A DNA stretch of 64,000 nucleotides, from NCBI RefSeq assembly GCF_024733555.1, contig NZ_JANIOF010000002.1, positions 434,001-498,000 of the forward strand, in the 5' to 3' direction. The notes below the pieces were generated by a model. That model did not search any database, was not told the DNA's origin, and saw nothing but the letters and a program-made list of their open reading frames with translations. Positions 45,854 through 54,621 of this stretch are shown piece by piece; positions within the stretch are counted from its first letter, which is position 1; each line of letters starts with the position of its first letter. This DNA is from Paenibacillus sp. SC116. Its GTDB lineage: Bacteria; Bacillota; Bacilli; Paenibacillales; Paenibacillaceae. The position numbers and the translations under genes were made by a program.

Positions 45854-46297
45854 ATGATCACGATGTTGGGTTGGATCGTATTGTGCTACGGATTGGCGGC
45901 AGTGGCTGTTCATCTAGCGCACCGGCTTACGAAGAAGCTGCGGGGAAATCGCCCGCAACCTTGGATACATGTTGTTATTGTAGCGCAAAATGATGAACGT
46001 CATTTGGAATGGATTATACGTGCTTACTGTTGGTATGCTTGGTTCAAAGGCAAGCGTTTGGAGATAACGGTATTGGATGGCGGATCTACGGATGAGACGC
46101 TTCCTATTGTGACTCGCATGATGAAGCGATATGAAGTCATTTGTCATGTCATGACCGAATCAACAGTGAAGGCACGTGAATTACGTGTCGCGCAGTTACA
46201 GCAAGCAAAGGAAGATGAGGAAACGCAAATTATTCTTTATTTATATCGTCAAGACAATTGGCGGAAGCTTCCCTTTTTGGCTGGCGGCACGGTGTAG
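45854..46297 (+). CDS. Small glycosyltransferase family 2-like protein
   Basis: A 147-residue protein with an N-terminal membrane helix (about 5-22) and a partial GT-A fold: 'VVIVAQNDERHLEWIIRA' and the nucleotide-binding 'LDGGSTDETLPIVTRMM'. It stops after about 120 residues of the fold, before any acceptor-site or DxD-type motif I can find, so it is either a truncated transferase or a degenerate regulatory relative. The ATG at 45854 has AAGGAGGTG upstream, which suggests it is expressed. It occupies the place between degU and comFA where B. subtilis has other genes. Confidence 0.65.
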   Translation: MITMLGWIVLCYGLAAVAVHLAHRLTKKLRGNRPQPWIHVVIVAQNDERHLEWIIRAYCWYAWFKGKRLEITVLDGGSTDETLPIVTRMMKRYEVICHVMTESTVKARELRVAQLQQAKEDEETQIILYLYRQDNWRKLPFLAGGTV

Positions 46298-46665
46298 GCG
46301 GCGCTGGCGGCGTTGGTTGCGCCGCAGGCGTCGATGAGAGCGGATTCAAGTCGTAATGAAAGTATGCATCTGCTCATACAGTCGATTGAATGTGAGCAGA
46401 ATGGATGTTTTCAAGCTTAGAAGCATATCGTAAAACATATGGATTTCTGTAACTGTAAATACAGCGGGTGGTAGTTGGAGTCTAATCTAATGCAAAAGTA
46501 TTCTCAGTAAGAATATCCAGAATATTTTAAGTGATGTGAAGCACACATCGTCCTGATAACAATCAGAGCGAGTGTGCTTTTTTGTTGTATTCTATGTTGT
46601 CATGTTGTGAAAGGTTGATTGGTTTTCGTTTGTTCTGATGATTTTCTAGATATGGAGTGAGACGT
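46298..46665 (+). other. Intergenic region before comFA
   Basis: About 370 bp. It starts with a short GC-rich patch (about 46290-46340) unlike its AT-rich surroundings, which may be a relic of the end of a longer GT2-like gene. It contains a terminator at 46540-46583. No gene seen; no clear ComK site or promoter placed. Confidence 0.4.
46540..46583 (+). terminator. Intrinsic terminator upstream of comFA
   Basis: AGCACAC-A-TCG pairs with CGAGTGTGCT; an inner CTGAT/ATCAG stem extends it; six T follow. Confidence 0.75.
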
Positions 46666-48708
46666 ATGTTATGGCTATATGCGATTAAGCTAGCAGGCAA
46701 GTGGGAGCTTAGACTTTCATTGGATTGGCGAGTGGATGTATGTCATTGGGGGGCTAAACAGTGCGAGGAAACAGGGCGATCGGATGTATACAAAGTAGTA
46801 CTGTGGTATTTGAGAGTCCCCATTGATGTGGCACGGCGAGCTGTGAAACGATTTACTGCGAAATCAGAGATGGACCGATGGGATGAAAAGAAGTGGACCA
46901 CTTATGGAAAGGCATTATTAAGCTCATTCAGTGAACGACTAGAACGGTTGAATGGTTATGCATGGCCGAAAGTTAGGGGACTTACCCATTATGAGCTGTT
47001 AGCAGTGGCTTCGCAGATGCAGCGTAATAGGAACCTAGAGTTTGGAATAAATGAGGCTAGTGATTTCTCTACACTGGCTGCAGACGGAATATTGGAAGGT
47101 CATATTATATATCGTAAATTGATGTTCTTGTTATCAGGAAAAGCATTGCTTGAGAGCGAGGTAAGAAGCGTAGCCGAGCATAATCAATTTGCGCTGAGTG
47201 ATGAGCAGTTGTTGGGATTGTTGCAGCAGGGTGTATTGGATGGGCATATTGAACTTACAAATGGAGTGGATTGGAGCGACGCGTGTGAAGCCGAAGGTTT
47301 GCTGACCGTGTGGAAGAGAAAAATGTTATCTTCTATGTTTTCGAGTTCTGCGAAGGACAGGCAGGGGTTGATTGGAAGTGAAGAAAGTTGCCGGCGTTGC
47401 GGCAGTATTGGTGAGCGGTTAAGAGTATCAAATTGTGAACGATGTGGATCAGAGCGGTGCTACACCTGTCTTGGTTGCTTGCAGTTGGGACGAAGCCGAA
47501 CATGTGGATTGCTTATCATCGGAAAGCGAAAGGATGCACGTTTACGTGATCAGGTAGTAGATGCCGCCGTTAGTAGTCATACAGAAGAGTCACATGTAGA
47601 AGAGTTACTTGAACGCTTCGGTTTGGCGCCTGCTCAGCGTGATGCGAGCCAGTTGGCACTTCGATATTTGGAGAAGCATTGGCAACTTGGGAAAGAAGCG
47701 AAGGGGGAGTTTCTTCTGTGGGCGGTAACGGGAGCAGGCAAGACGGAGATGATGTATCCGCTTGTCGCGCATGCGCTGTATCGCGGCGGGCGCGTCTGCA
47801 TAGCAACGCCGCGGCGCGATGTTGTGCTGGAGCTGAAGCCTCGCATAGCGAAAGCATTTGCAAATATGCGGGTCGTAACGCTCTACGGCGGCAGTGAAGA
47901 GCGGTGGGATCCGGGTGATGTGACGCTTGCGACAACGCATCAGTTGATGCGGTTTCGCGAAGCGTTTGATTTGGTTGTTGTGGATGAGCTGGATGCGTTT
48001 CCGTTCCACAACAACCCCATGCTTGAACGGGCCGCCAGGCAAGCGTGCGCGCCTGGGGGAGCGTTCGTGTATTTGTCGGCTACGCCGCCAAAGGCGATGC
48101 AGCGCACCGTGCGGCGGGGCCGACTCGCACAGGCTATTGTGCCTGTGCGGTATCATCGTGAGCCGCTGCCTGTACCGCAAAGGCTCGCGATGCCAGCCGT
48201 TGCCCGTCAGATTGCAGGTGGGCGGCTGCATGGGCAACTGATGAAGGTGATACATCAGTCGCTGGCGCGGGGTGCGCAGCTATTTATATTCGCTGCGAGA
48301 ATTCGCCATATTGAGGGCATCGTACGACTGCTGCGTGCCGCGATGCCCGAGTATGTTGTAGAAGGCACGTCCGCTGCTGATGCTATGCGATCCGAGAAAG
48401 TTCAACAGTTTCGTAGTAAAGAAATTGATCTGTTGGTCACGACGACTATTCTGGAACGTGGCGTTACTGTTCCCAAGAGCGATGTTATCATTTTGGACGC
48501 AGATGACAAATTATTTGATGAATCCTCACTCGTACAGATGGCAGGCCGGGCTGGGCGATCCAAGGAGGATCCGCACGGACTCGTTTATTTTGCAGCACCA
48601 CAATGGACGAAATCACAACGAGGGGCCATGGTCCAGATTAAAAGAATGAATAGGCTTGCTGAACGTGGGGGTTATCTGAGAACAAAGGGCGTCCCGCGCA
48701 ATGCTTAA
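46666..48708 (+). CDS. comFA: Late competence helicase ComFA
   Basis: Membrane-associated DNA translocase that helps pull single-stranded DNA into the cell during transformation. The 680-residue product has a long N-terminal extension of about 240 residues not present in the B. subtilis protein, then a zinc site ('CRRCGSIG', 'CERCGSERCYTCLGC'). The helicase core has Walker A K359 ('TGAGKTEMM'), DELD box at D440, 'YLSATPP', and C-terminal 'QMAGRAGRSKEDPHG'. The start at ATG 46666 follows GGAGTGA; a GTG at 46657 lies in that site. About 47690-48330 is notably more GC-rich than the first part of the gene. Confidence 0.92.
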   Translation: MLWLYAIKLAGKWELRLSLDWRVDVCHWGAKQCEETGRSDVYKVVLWYLRVPIDVARRAVKRFTAKSEMDRWDEKKWTTYGKALLSSFSERLERLNGYAWPKVRGLTHYELLAVASQMQRNRNLEFGINEASDFSTLAADGILEGHIIYRKLMFLLSGKALLESEVRSVAEHNQFALSDEQLLGLLQQGVLDGHIELTNGVDWSDACEAEGLLTVWKRKMLSSMFSSSAKDRQGLIGSEESCRRCGSIGERLRVSNCERCGSERCYTCLGCLQLGRSRTCGLLIIGKRKDARLRDQVVDAAVSSHTEESHVEELLERFGLAPAQRDASQLALRYLEKHWQLGKEAKGEFLLWAVTGAGKTEMMYPLVAHALYRGGRVCIATPRRDVVLELKPRIAKAFANMRVVTLYGGSEERWDPGDVTLATTHQLMRFREAFDLVVVDELDAFPFHNNPMLERAARQACAPGGAFVYLSATPPKAMQRTVRRGRLAQAIVPVRYHREPLPVPQRLAMPAVARQIAGGRLHGQLMKVIHQSLARGAQLFIFAARIRHIEGIVRLLRAAMPEYVVEGTSAADAMRSEKVQQFRSKEIDLLVTTTILERGVTVPKSDVIILDADDKLFDESSLVQMAGRAGRSKEDPHGLVYFAAPQWTKSQRGAMVQIKRMNRLAERGGYLRTKGVPRNA

Positions 48709-48920
48709 CAAATTTCACGTGGCATCATTAAATGCATCATGAAGTGTATTTTGGAAAGATGATTATGTTCTATATGTTACATATTTGAATCTCAGTTCAC
48801 TTAGTCTCTATTGTGAAGTTAGAAATATAGAGTGCTTGATTCGTAAATGAAGCAGGAAATAGAACAGACCTTACATGCTCATGCTTGATATGGTCAATGA
48901 AGGAGTGTGAAGAGGACCAC

Positions 48921-49832
48921 ATGAATACGCCAAAAGGCTGGTATGAAGGCATAAGTATGCCCCGGTCTAGTATTTGTATAGGTTGTGAAGGTAAGATTCC
49001 TTATCTTTCGGTTCCCCACAACGAGAAGAGGTTAAATAGTAGAAGTAAATCAGGTATAACCTCTACCTATTCTGTTGAATCTTGGAGTAGGCAGCTGTGT
49101 ACATTATGTAAATCATCCATATCTTATATTCAACAAATTGGCTGCCTGCACTGTGGCAGAGCAGTTCGCTGTACGGATTGCGAGCGACATCCACTCCTTG
49201 TTCATGGCCTTACGGCGAATCGAAGTGCCGTTGTTTACAGCGAGGCGATGAAAGCATGGCTCCATCGATTCAAATTCCAAGGCGATGCAGGCTACGCTGC
49301 TATCATGGCGGGTATGATGCTGCACCGTTATGAGCTGCTGGCTGCGACGATTGCACGCTTCCATCCGCAGATTCCCAATGGGCGATTGCCTCTCTATGAG
49401 CGACTGCGACGTTGGCTATATCAGTTGCCGTCCGTACCATATCCGGACATCGTCACCTTTGTTCCATCCACCGCAGAGCGATTGAAAGAGCGCGGCTTCA
49501 ATCCAGCCGAGCGACTTGCCACGCTGCTAGCAACCGAATGGGGGCGTCCGGTCATGCCTTTGCTTATGCGCACGACCGATCAAGGAAGGCAAAGCCATCT
49601 AGGGCGCAGCGGCCGAGAGCTTACAATAGCTGGTGCCTATCGATGCCATACAAAGGCACTACAATCACTTATCCCTAACACGTCGAGCAAATACCCGATC
49701 TACATCCTGCTCGTAGATGATGTGTATACGACAGGTAGCACCGTCCGTGCTTGTGCAGGGGCGCTGACAGGCGTATTTCGTAACAACGGAATATCGGCGG
49801 TTATTTGTAGTTATACATGGGCACGTGCTTGA
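48921..49832 (+). CDS. comFC: ComF-family amidophosphoribosyltransferase-like protein
   Basis: Cytosolic competence protein of 303 residues, thought to act with ComFA in DNA uptake. Four CxxC zinc pairs lie in the N-terminal third ('CIGC', 'CTLC', 'CLHCGR', 'CTDC'). The C-terminus has the phosphoribosyltransferase motif 'ILLVDDVYTTGSTV', and 'ERLKERGFNPAERLA' precedes it. I chose ATG 48921, with AGAGGA five bases upstream, over in-frame TTG 48885 and ATG 48897. comFB, which lies between comFA and comFC in B. subtilis, is missing: the 212-bp gap holds no open frame of that size. Confidence 0.9.
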   Translation: MNTPKGWYEGISMPRSSICIGCEGKIPYLSVPHNEKRLNSRSKSGITSTYSVESWSRQLCTLCKSSISYIQQIGCLHCGRAVRCTDCERHPLLVHGLTANRSAVVYSEAMKAWLHRFKFQGDAGYAAIMAGMMLHRYELLAATIARFHPQIPNGRLPLYERLRRWLYQLPSVPYPDIVTFVPSTAERLKERGFNPAERLATLLATEWGRPVMPLLMRTTDQGRQSHLGRSGRELTIAGAYRCHTKALQSLIPNTSSKYPIYILLVDDVYTTGSTVRACAGALTGVFRNNGISAVICSYTWARA

Positions 49833-49942
49833 ATAGCCACGTGTTAGAGTACCTGTCTATATTCATTCAGGTATAGGAAAATATGAGTATTCGTTTTATT
49901 CAACATTGTTCGACATTTTTAATATTCTTTAAAAAGCACCTC

Positions 49943-49971
49943 TCGTCATCTGTTCCAACATGCGTTATGAT
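49943..49971 (+). promoter_or_regulatory. Sigma-A promoter candidate for yvyF
   Basis: TCGTCA, 17-bp spacer, TATGAT, about 30 bp before the yvyF start. Confidence 0.35.
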
Positions 49972-50002
49972 GGTATCAGATAAAGGTAAAGAGGTGTCGA
50001 TG

Positions 50003-50407
50003 ATGGAATTAAGCAATTGCAATCGTTGCGGGCGACTGTTCGCGAAAGTATATAAAGATATATGCCCCAACTGCCTGAAAGACATCGAAGCGGATTACAA
50101 ACTCTGTGCAGATTATTTGCGAAAACATAGACAAGCGACAATGACCGAATTATCTGATGATACAGGGGTTAGCGTGCGGCAGATTACACAATTTATTCGT
50201 GAGGGACGTATTTCTGTATTGAATATGCCCAATCTTTCATATCCGTGTGAAGTGTGCGGAGGTTTTATTCAAGAAGGCCATATGTGTGAGAGTTGTCGAC
50301 GCCGCCTTCTTAATGATCTTTCTCAGGCGAAAAACGAGGCAGAGTCTCATACAAATACCTCGAACAAGAACAATGCAGCGACATATAGAATAATTGATAA
50401 AGAGTAG
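50003..50407 (+). CDS. yvyF: Flagellar operon protein YvyF (TIGR03826 family)
   Basis: A 134-residue protein with an N-terminal zinc ribbon ('CNRCGRLF', 'CPNC'), a helix-turn-helix-like centre ('MTELSDDTGVSVRQITQFI') and a second CxxC pair ('CEVCGGF', 'CESCRRR'). Its role is not well defined, but the gene is always next to flgM in Bacilli. ATG 50003 has GAGGTG at a good distance; the preceding ATG at 50000 is also possible. Confidence 0.88.
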   Translation: MELSNCNRCGRLFAKVYKDICPNCLKDIEADYKLCADYLRKHRQATMTELSDDTGVSVRQITQFIREGRISVLNMPNLSYPCEVCGGFIQEGHMCESCRRRLLNDLSQAKNEAESHTNTSNKNNAATYRIIDKE

Positions 50408-50467
50408 AGGCATACGTTGAAAGAGCTCGCTTTATCAAGTTATGTCAATTTTCTTTTTTTGGATAGC

Positions 50468-50495
50468 TAAATAATTGTTGACATCAAGCCGATAA
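50468..50495 (+). promoter_or_regulatory. Sigma-D promoter of flgM
   Basis: TAAA, 16-bp spacer, GCCGATAA, seven of eight bases of the sigma-D -10. The -10 lies inside the left arm of the terminator at 50486-50520. flgM has a sigma-D promoter in B. subtilis. Confidence 0.65.
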
Positions 50496-50520
50496 TCTTA
50501 GTAAAGGTCGTCGGCTTTTT
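50486..50520 (+). terminator. Intrinsic terminator between yvyF and flgM
   Basis: AAGCCGA/TCGGCTT stem with an 18-nt loop, followed by T5. The left arm is also the sigma-D -10 of flgM. Confidence 0.6.
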
Positions 50521-50539
50521 GATTTGAAATGAGGTGACT

Positions 50540-50821
50540 ATGTTGAAAATAAATGATACACAGCGAATCGGAGCGGCTCAACAATATCAACGTCAGCAAT
50601 CTATAACCCATGCGACTAAGCCTAACAAGCGTAAGGATGAGGTTACGATATCTACAGAAGCAAAGCAATTATTAAGTGCAAATACTCGTGCACAGGATAG
50701 CAGCAAAGCTGAGCGTATTCAAGAGCTTAAGCAGGCTGTTTCTACTGGAACATATCATGTCGATTCCAACAAAATTGCAGAGAAGCTGCTTCCGATATTT
50801 AGTCGCGATATGAAGAAATAG
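50540..50821 (+). CDS. flgM: Anti-sigma-D factor FlgM
   Basis: Holds the flagellar sigma factor inactive until hook completion. The 93-residue product has the family N-terminus 'LKINDTQRIG', a disordered middle with 'DEVTISTEAKQLL', and a C-terminal sigma-binding half ending 'YHVDSNKIAEKLL'. The ATG at 50540 was chosen; a TTG at 50543, which would begin the family sequence exactly, has better ribosome-site spacing and is an alternative. flgN follows at 8 bp. Confidence 0.93.
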   Translation: MLKINDTQRIGAAQQYQRQQSITHATKPNKRKDEVTISTEAKQLLSANTRAQDSSKAERIQELKQAVSTGTYHVDSNKIAEKLLPIFSRDMKK

Positions 50822-50829
50822 GTGATGAG

Positions 50830-51327
50830 ATGAGTATAAAGCGAGTCATTGTAGCGCTAGAGAACTTGAGTGTGCTGCATGAGCAGCTAATAGAAATAGC
50901 TGAACAGAAGAAGGGTGTTATTACTCGGAATGATGTTCAAGAACTTTCAAGCTTGACCTCTAGGGAGAATAGAATTCTGAAACTCGTAGCAGAAGCTGAT
51001 GATGAGCGGGTAGCTGCTTCGTTAGCTTTTATACAAGAGAAAGGGATTCGTTCCAATCTTCGTCTTACTGTAACTGAACTTTCTCGTCTTGTATTTCAAC
51101 CGGAAGAACGGTTGCAACTGCAAGAGGCACAGCAGTCACTAAACGTGCTATTGAATAAATTGAAGGAAGAGAATCAGTTCGTGCGTGAGCTCTTACAGCA
51201 ATCGCTGGATTTCGTCGATTATTCTCTGAACATTATGACAAGCCGTCCAGAAGATGAATCACTATATCGTCATCCTCAGCAGCCGCAGCCCAAGATAGGG
51301 CGCAGTATGTTCGATACAAGAGCGTAA
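50830..51327 (+). CDS. flgN: Flagellar export chaperone FlgN
   Basis: Helical chaperone for the hook-associated proteins FlgK and FlgL. The 165-residue product is almost all alpha-helix with the family's 'LENLSVLHEQLIEIAEQKKGVI' opening. It sits between flgM and its client gene flgK, as expected. Confidence 0.88.
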   Translation: MSIKRVIVALENLSVLHEQLIEIAEQKKGVITRNDVQELSSLTSRENRILKLVAEADDERVAASLAFIQEKGIRSNLRLTVTELSRLVFQPEERLQLQEAQQSLNVLLNKLKEENQFVRELLQQSLDFVDYSLNIMTSRPEDESLYRHPQQPQPKIGRSMFDTRA

Positions 51328-51494
51328 GAATCTGTGGATAATAATAGTGAAATATTTGTTTGAAGTATGAATTTTATGTTGCTTTAGCTTTAGTTAGACA
51401 AAGCGATCTTTAAATACAATGTTATAAGTTTCATCGTTAGTGTTGCAGAACACATACAGAGGGACGAATTCAAGAGAGGGAGGGACATCGCCCC

Positions 51495-53063
51495 ATGCGT
51501 TCAACTTTTCATACTTTAGAAATTGGTAAGCGCGGCGTCGCTGCCCATCAATTGTCACTAGCAACGACAGGACATAATATTACGAATGCTAATACTCCGG
51601 GTTTTTCTAGACAGGCAACTCGACTCGTTGCTGCTCGTCCAATCGATTATCCGGGACTTCATAACAATTCCAAACTTCCCAACCAAATGGGAATGGGGGT
51701 TGAAGCAGAAAGTGTTTATCGGATTCGAGACTTTCTGCTCGACATTGAATATCGCAATCAGAATACCGTACAGTCGTCTTGGAAAGTACAGCAGGAAACG
51801 CTCCGTAACATAGAAGGTATTTTTAATGAACCTTCGGATAACAGCATTGCTAAAAATCTTTCGGAGTTTTGGAATTCGTGGCAGTTGCTTAGCAAAAATC
51901 CAGGAAACTCTGATCTTTCCGCACGTACACTTGTTCAGCAGAAAGCGATTTCTCTTACGGAGACATTCGGCCATATTTCAAGCCAGTTAAAGGTACTCGA
52001 AAGTAACTTGACTGAACGTATTAACGTGAAAGTGTCTGAAGCTAATAATTACATACAACAAGTTTCTGATTTGACGACAATGATTAAACGTATTGAAGGA
52101 CTTGGTGATCATGCAAATGATCTCCGAGACAAGCGTGATTTACTTGTTGATCAGCTATCTGGACTTGGTAATGTTACCGTAACGGAAACAGCTGCAGACT
52201 ATCAGGTTTCTTTTGGTGGCACGATGGTTGTAGATAATATGGTATCTACGCCGATAACGGTTGGGGATACTGGTGGTTTGACAAATGGTGAAATCAAAGG
52301 TTATGTGGATTCTCGTGATATTCATGTAGCTAACTATCGTAAACAACTCGATATTATTGCAAACACGATTGCGACGGGGCCGGTTGAAGTAACGCTACCT
52401 GCTGGATCAATTCTTCCACAGGGAGTGACGATTCCAGGTGCGCAGATGGATCCAGCTAACCCACGCCGTCTTTTAGCAGATGCTAAGCATACTGTAAATG
52501 GTTTGAATGGACTTCATGCCTTAGGTTATAATTTGCAGTCACCAGCACAATCAGGCATTCCGTTTTTCACGACGAAAGATGGAAGTGCGACTATTACAGC
52601 AGATAATATTGTGCTTCATTCTTCGATTAAGGATGATGTTAAAAATATCGGAGTATCGATGAGAACAGAGCTTCGTACGCAGCCGAATGGATCACAGGCG
52701 GAAGTTGCGCTCCAAGGTAATGGTGACATGGCATTGCTTATTGCCGGATTAAGTGAACGTGTATATAGCTTCACCCAGCCAGGATCGGTCACAAATTCAG
52801 CAACGATAAATGGGTATGTACAGTCAGTTGTTGCTCAGCTTGGTAATGAATCGGATCATGCTATGAAAATGGTTGAAAACAGCGAGCTGTTAACAGGCCA
52901 TGCAGATAATCTTCGCAAATCGGTAAGCAGCGTATCGTTAGATGAAGAGATGGCTAATATGATTAAATTCCAGCATGCATACAGCGCATCTGCACGTGTA
53001 ATGACAACGATGGATGAAATGCTGGACAAGCTGATTAACGGAACAGGTGTCGTTGGAAGATAG
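51495..53063 (+). CDS. flgK: Flagellar hook-associated protein 1 (FlgK)
   Basis: Junction protein between hook and filament, exported by the flagellar apparatus. The 522-residue product has the N-terminal 'TTGHNITNANTPGFSRQ' and C-terminal 'VSLDEEMANMIKFQHAYSASARVM' D0 helices that polymerise together, and a variable middle. GGGAGGGA precedes the ATG. The 167 bp before it have no clear promoter. Confidence 0.95.
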   Translation: MRSTFHTLEIGKRGVAAHQLSLATTGHNITNANTPGFSRQATRLVAARPIDYPGLHNNSKLPNQMGMGVEAESVYRIRDFLLDIEYRNQNTVQSSWKVQQETLRNIEGIFNEPSDNSIAKNLSEFWNSWQLLSKNPGNSDLSARTLVQQKAISLTETFGHISSQLKVLESNLTERINVKVSEANNYIQQVSDLTTMIKRIEGLGDHANDLRDKRDLLVDQLSGLGNVTVTETAADYQVSFGGTMVVDNMVSTPITVGDTGGLTNGEIKGYVDSRDIHVANYRKQLDIIANTIATGPVEVTLPAGSILPQGVTIPGAQMDPANPRRLLADAKHTVNGLNGLHALGYNLQSPAQSGIPFFTTKDGSATITADNIVLHSSIKDDVKNIGVSMRTELRTQPNGSQAEVALQGNGDMALLIAGLSERVYSFTQPGSVTNSATINGYVQSVVAQLGNESDHAMKMVENSELLTGHADNLRKSVSSVSLDEEMANMIKFQHAYSASARVMTTMDEMLDKLINGTGVVGR

Positions 53064-53078
53064 AAGGAGGTAAGCTAG

Positions 53079-53972
53079 ATGCGTATTACACAGTCTATGA
53101 TGGGCGATTCCATGATGAAGAACCTACAGGGGAACTTCAAACGACTTGATAAGTATCAAGAACAACTCATGACGAACCGTCGTTTGAATCGTCCTTCCGA
53201 CGATCCAGTAGGTGTAGCGAGTGCGCTGCACTATCGTGCAGAAATCAGCGCGACTACACAGTTTACGGATAATGTACAAGATGCCGACAGTTTCATGAAA
53301 TATACAGATGAAGTACTTGGAGAAGCCACTCAAGTTATACAAAAATTATCAGAGCTCGCAGTTCAAGGTGCATCTGAAACGGTACCAGATGATGCTCGTG
53401 AAAATATTGCTCGTGAAGTGGAGCAATTGTACGAACATTTAGTTTCACTTGGCAATGCTCAATTTAAAGGAAAATATATTTTTAACGGTCAACGTATTGA
53501 TCAAGCTCCTTATCCAACTGATCCAGCGAGAGAGAACTATGAGTTGGATCATGGTATTGTTCAGTATCAAGTTGGAGCGGGGCTTTATGTAGATGTTAAC
53601 TTGATTGGAGATAAAGTGTTTGGTAAGTTTGGAGCTACGGACAGTATGTTCAAAGTTGTCGACGATCTGCGTAAGGGACTCGTAGATAACAATACTGCTG
53701 GAATTGCAGATGCGATCCCACGACTGCAGGCAAATTTAGAAAAGTTAACATTATCACAGGCGGAAGTCGGTGCAAAGCAAAATCGACTGGAGTTCACAAC
53801 GAGCCGACTGGAAGACCTGAACTTAAATTATATTGGCCTTCAATCGAAGACGGAAGATGTTGATATGCCGAAGGTAATTACGGAATTGAAAACAGCAGAA
53901 AGTATATTCCAAGCTTCCTTGGATACGATCGCGCGTATTTCACGTCCAAGCTTGCTTGATTTTCTACGGTAG
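53079..53972 (+). CDS. flgL: Flagellar hook-associated protein 3 (FlgL)
   Basis: Second junction protein (297 residues), flagellin-like at both ends: 'NRRLNRPSDDPVGVASAL' near 32 and C-terminal 'ITELKTAESIFQASLDTIARI'. AGAAGGAGG lies upstream and flgK ends 15 bp before. Confidence 0.95.
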   Translation: MRITQSMMGDSMMKNLQGNFKRLDKYQEQLMTNRRLNRPSDDPVGVASALHYRAEISATTQFTDNVQDADSFMKYTDEVLGEATQVIQKLSELAVQGASETVPDDARENIAREVEQLYEHLVSLGNAQFKGKYIFNGQRIDQAPYPTDPARENYELDHGIVQYQVGAGLYVDVNLIGDKVFGKFGATDSMFKVVDDLRKGLVDNNTAGIADAIPRLQANLEKLTLSQAEVGAKQNRLEFTTSRLEDLNLNYIGLQSKTEDVDMPKVITELKTAESIFQASLDTIARISRPSLLDFLR

Positions 53973-53982
53973 GTGATGCGGA

Positions 53983-54555
53983 ATGAATTTACCGCGTATT
54001 GAGATTAATCAACAATTTGCTCGAGTTGGATTAGAGCGTAACCCTGGTCAACTGAAGATAGAGACTCCTCCTTCAGAACTCAAGATTCATCAAGAGCACG
54101 TATCAGTGGAATTGTCTCGCAGTGATGATTCATTGTCGATTGATTCAAGGAAAGCTTGGTCGGCGCTTGGTCGAGCCCGTTTCGAGGAAGTAACAGACCG
54201 TATTGCGCAGCAATCGTTACAAATATCGATGCAAAATATCGCTAACTTGGCTCAAGAGGGCGATAGAATGATGGCTTCTCATCAGAAGAGCAATGCTTTC
54301 GCAGAGATTGCTCGTGAGAGAATGTTCAGACAGTTTAGAATTGATATTGCAGGAGAGCCGAATTATGACAATGTGGAAGTAACCTATATGCCTGGGCAGT
54401 TGCAGACTAACGTCAAACCAGGTGGCGTAAACTTCGAGTTCGAGCGCACAAAGCCGTCTATAGATTACTATCCAGGCAAGATTAATCCATATTTAATACA
54501 GCAGAATTTTATATTTTTTAATGCAACAGGACAGCAGTTAGACGCTGTTATGTAA
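53983..54555 (+). CDS. yviE: DUF6470 family protein (YviE)
   Basis: A 190-residue protein of unknown function with the family's opening 'LPRIEINQQFARVGLERNPGQLKI', a repeat-like second strand ('PPSELKIHQEH') and a helical centre. The C-terminal half contains 'FEFERTKPSIDYYPGKI'. yviE always sits between flgL and fliW in Bacilli. Here a terminator separates it from fliW. Confidence 0.85.
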   Translation: MNLPRIEINQQFARVGLERNPGQLKIETPPSELKIHQEHVSVELSRSDDSLSIDSRKAWSALGRARFEEVTDRIAQQSLQISMQNIANLAQEGDRMMASHQKSNAFAEIARERMFRQFRIDIAGEPNYDNVEVTYMPGQLQTNVKPGGVNFEFERTKPSIDYYPGKINPYLIQQNFIFFNATGQQLDAVM

Positions 54556-54563
54556 TGATAATG

Positions 54564-54603
54564 TAGCTATGTAGAACTCTGTTCTTTATAGCTATTTTTA
54601 TTT
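54564..54603 (+). terminator. Intrinsic terminator between yviE and fliW
   Basis: TAGCTATGTAGAAC / GTTCTTTATAGCTA (one G-U, one mismatch), TCT loop, then TTTTTATTT. It lies 18 bp before the fliW ATG. Confidence 0.7.
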
Positions 54604-54621
54604 CAAGGAGGCCTCAGACAT

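Noticed and set aside
47570-48255. Antisense open frames over comFA (121 and 216 codons)
   Set aside because: They lie in the GC-rich patch, where stops are rare by composition; no ribosome site and no recognisable domain.
48709-48920. Possible short gene between comFA and comFC
   Set aside because: No open frame with a ribosome site of comFB size on either strand.
51328-51494. Sigma-D promoter before flgK
   Set aside because: AAGCGATC at about 51400 only loosely resembles the -10 and no TAAA lies 15-16 bp upstream.
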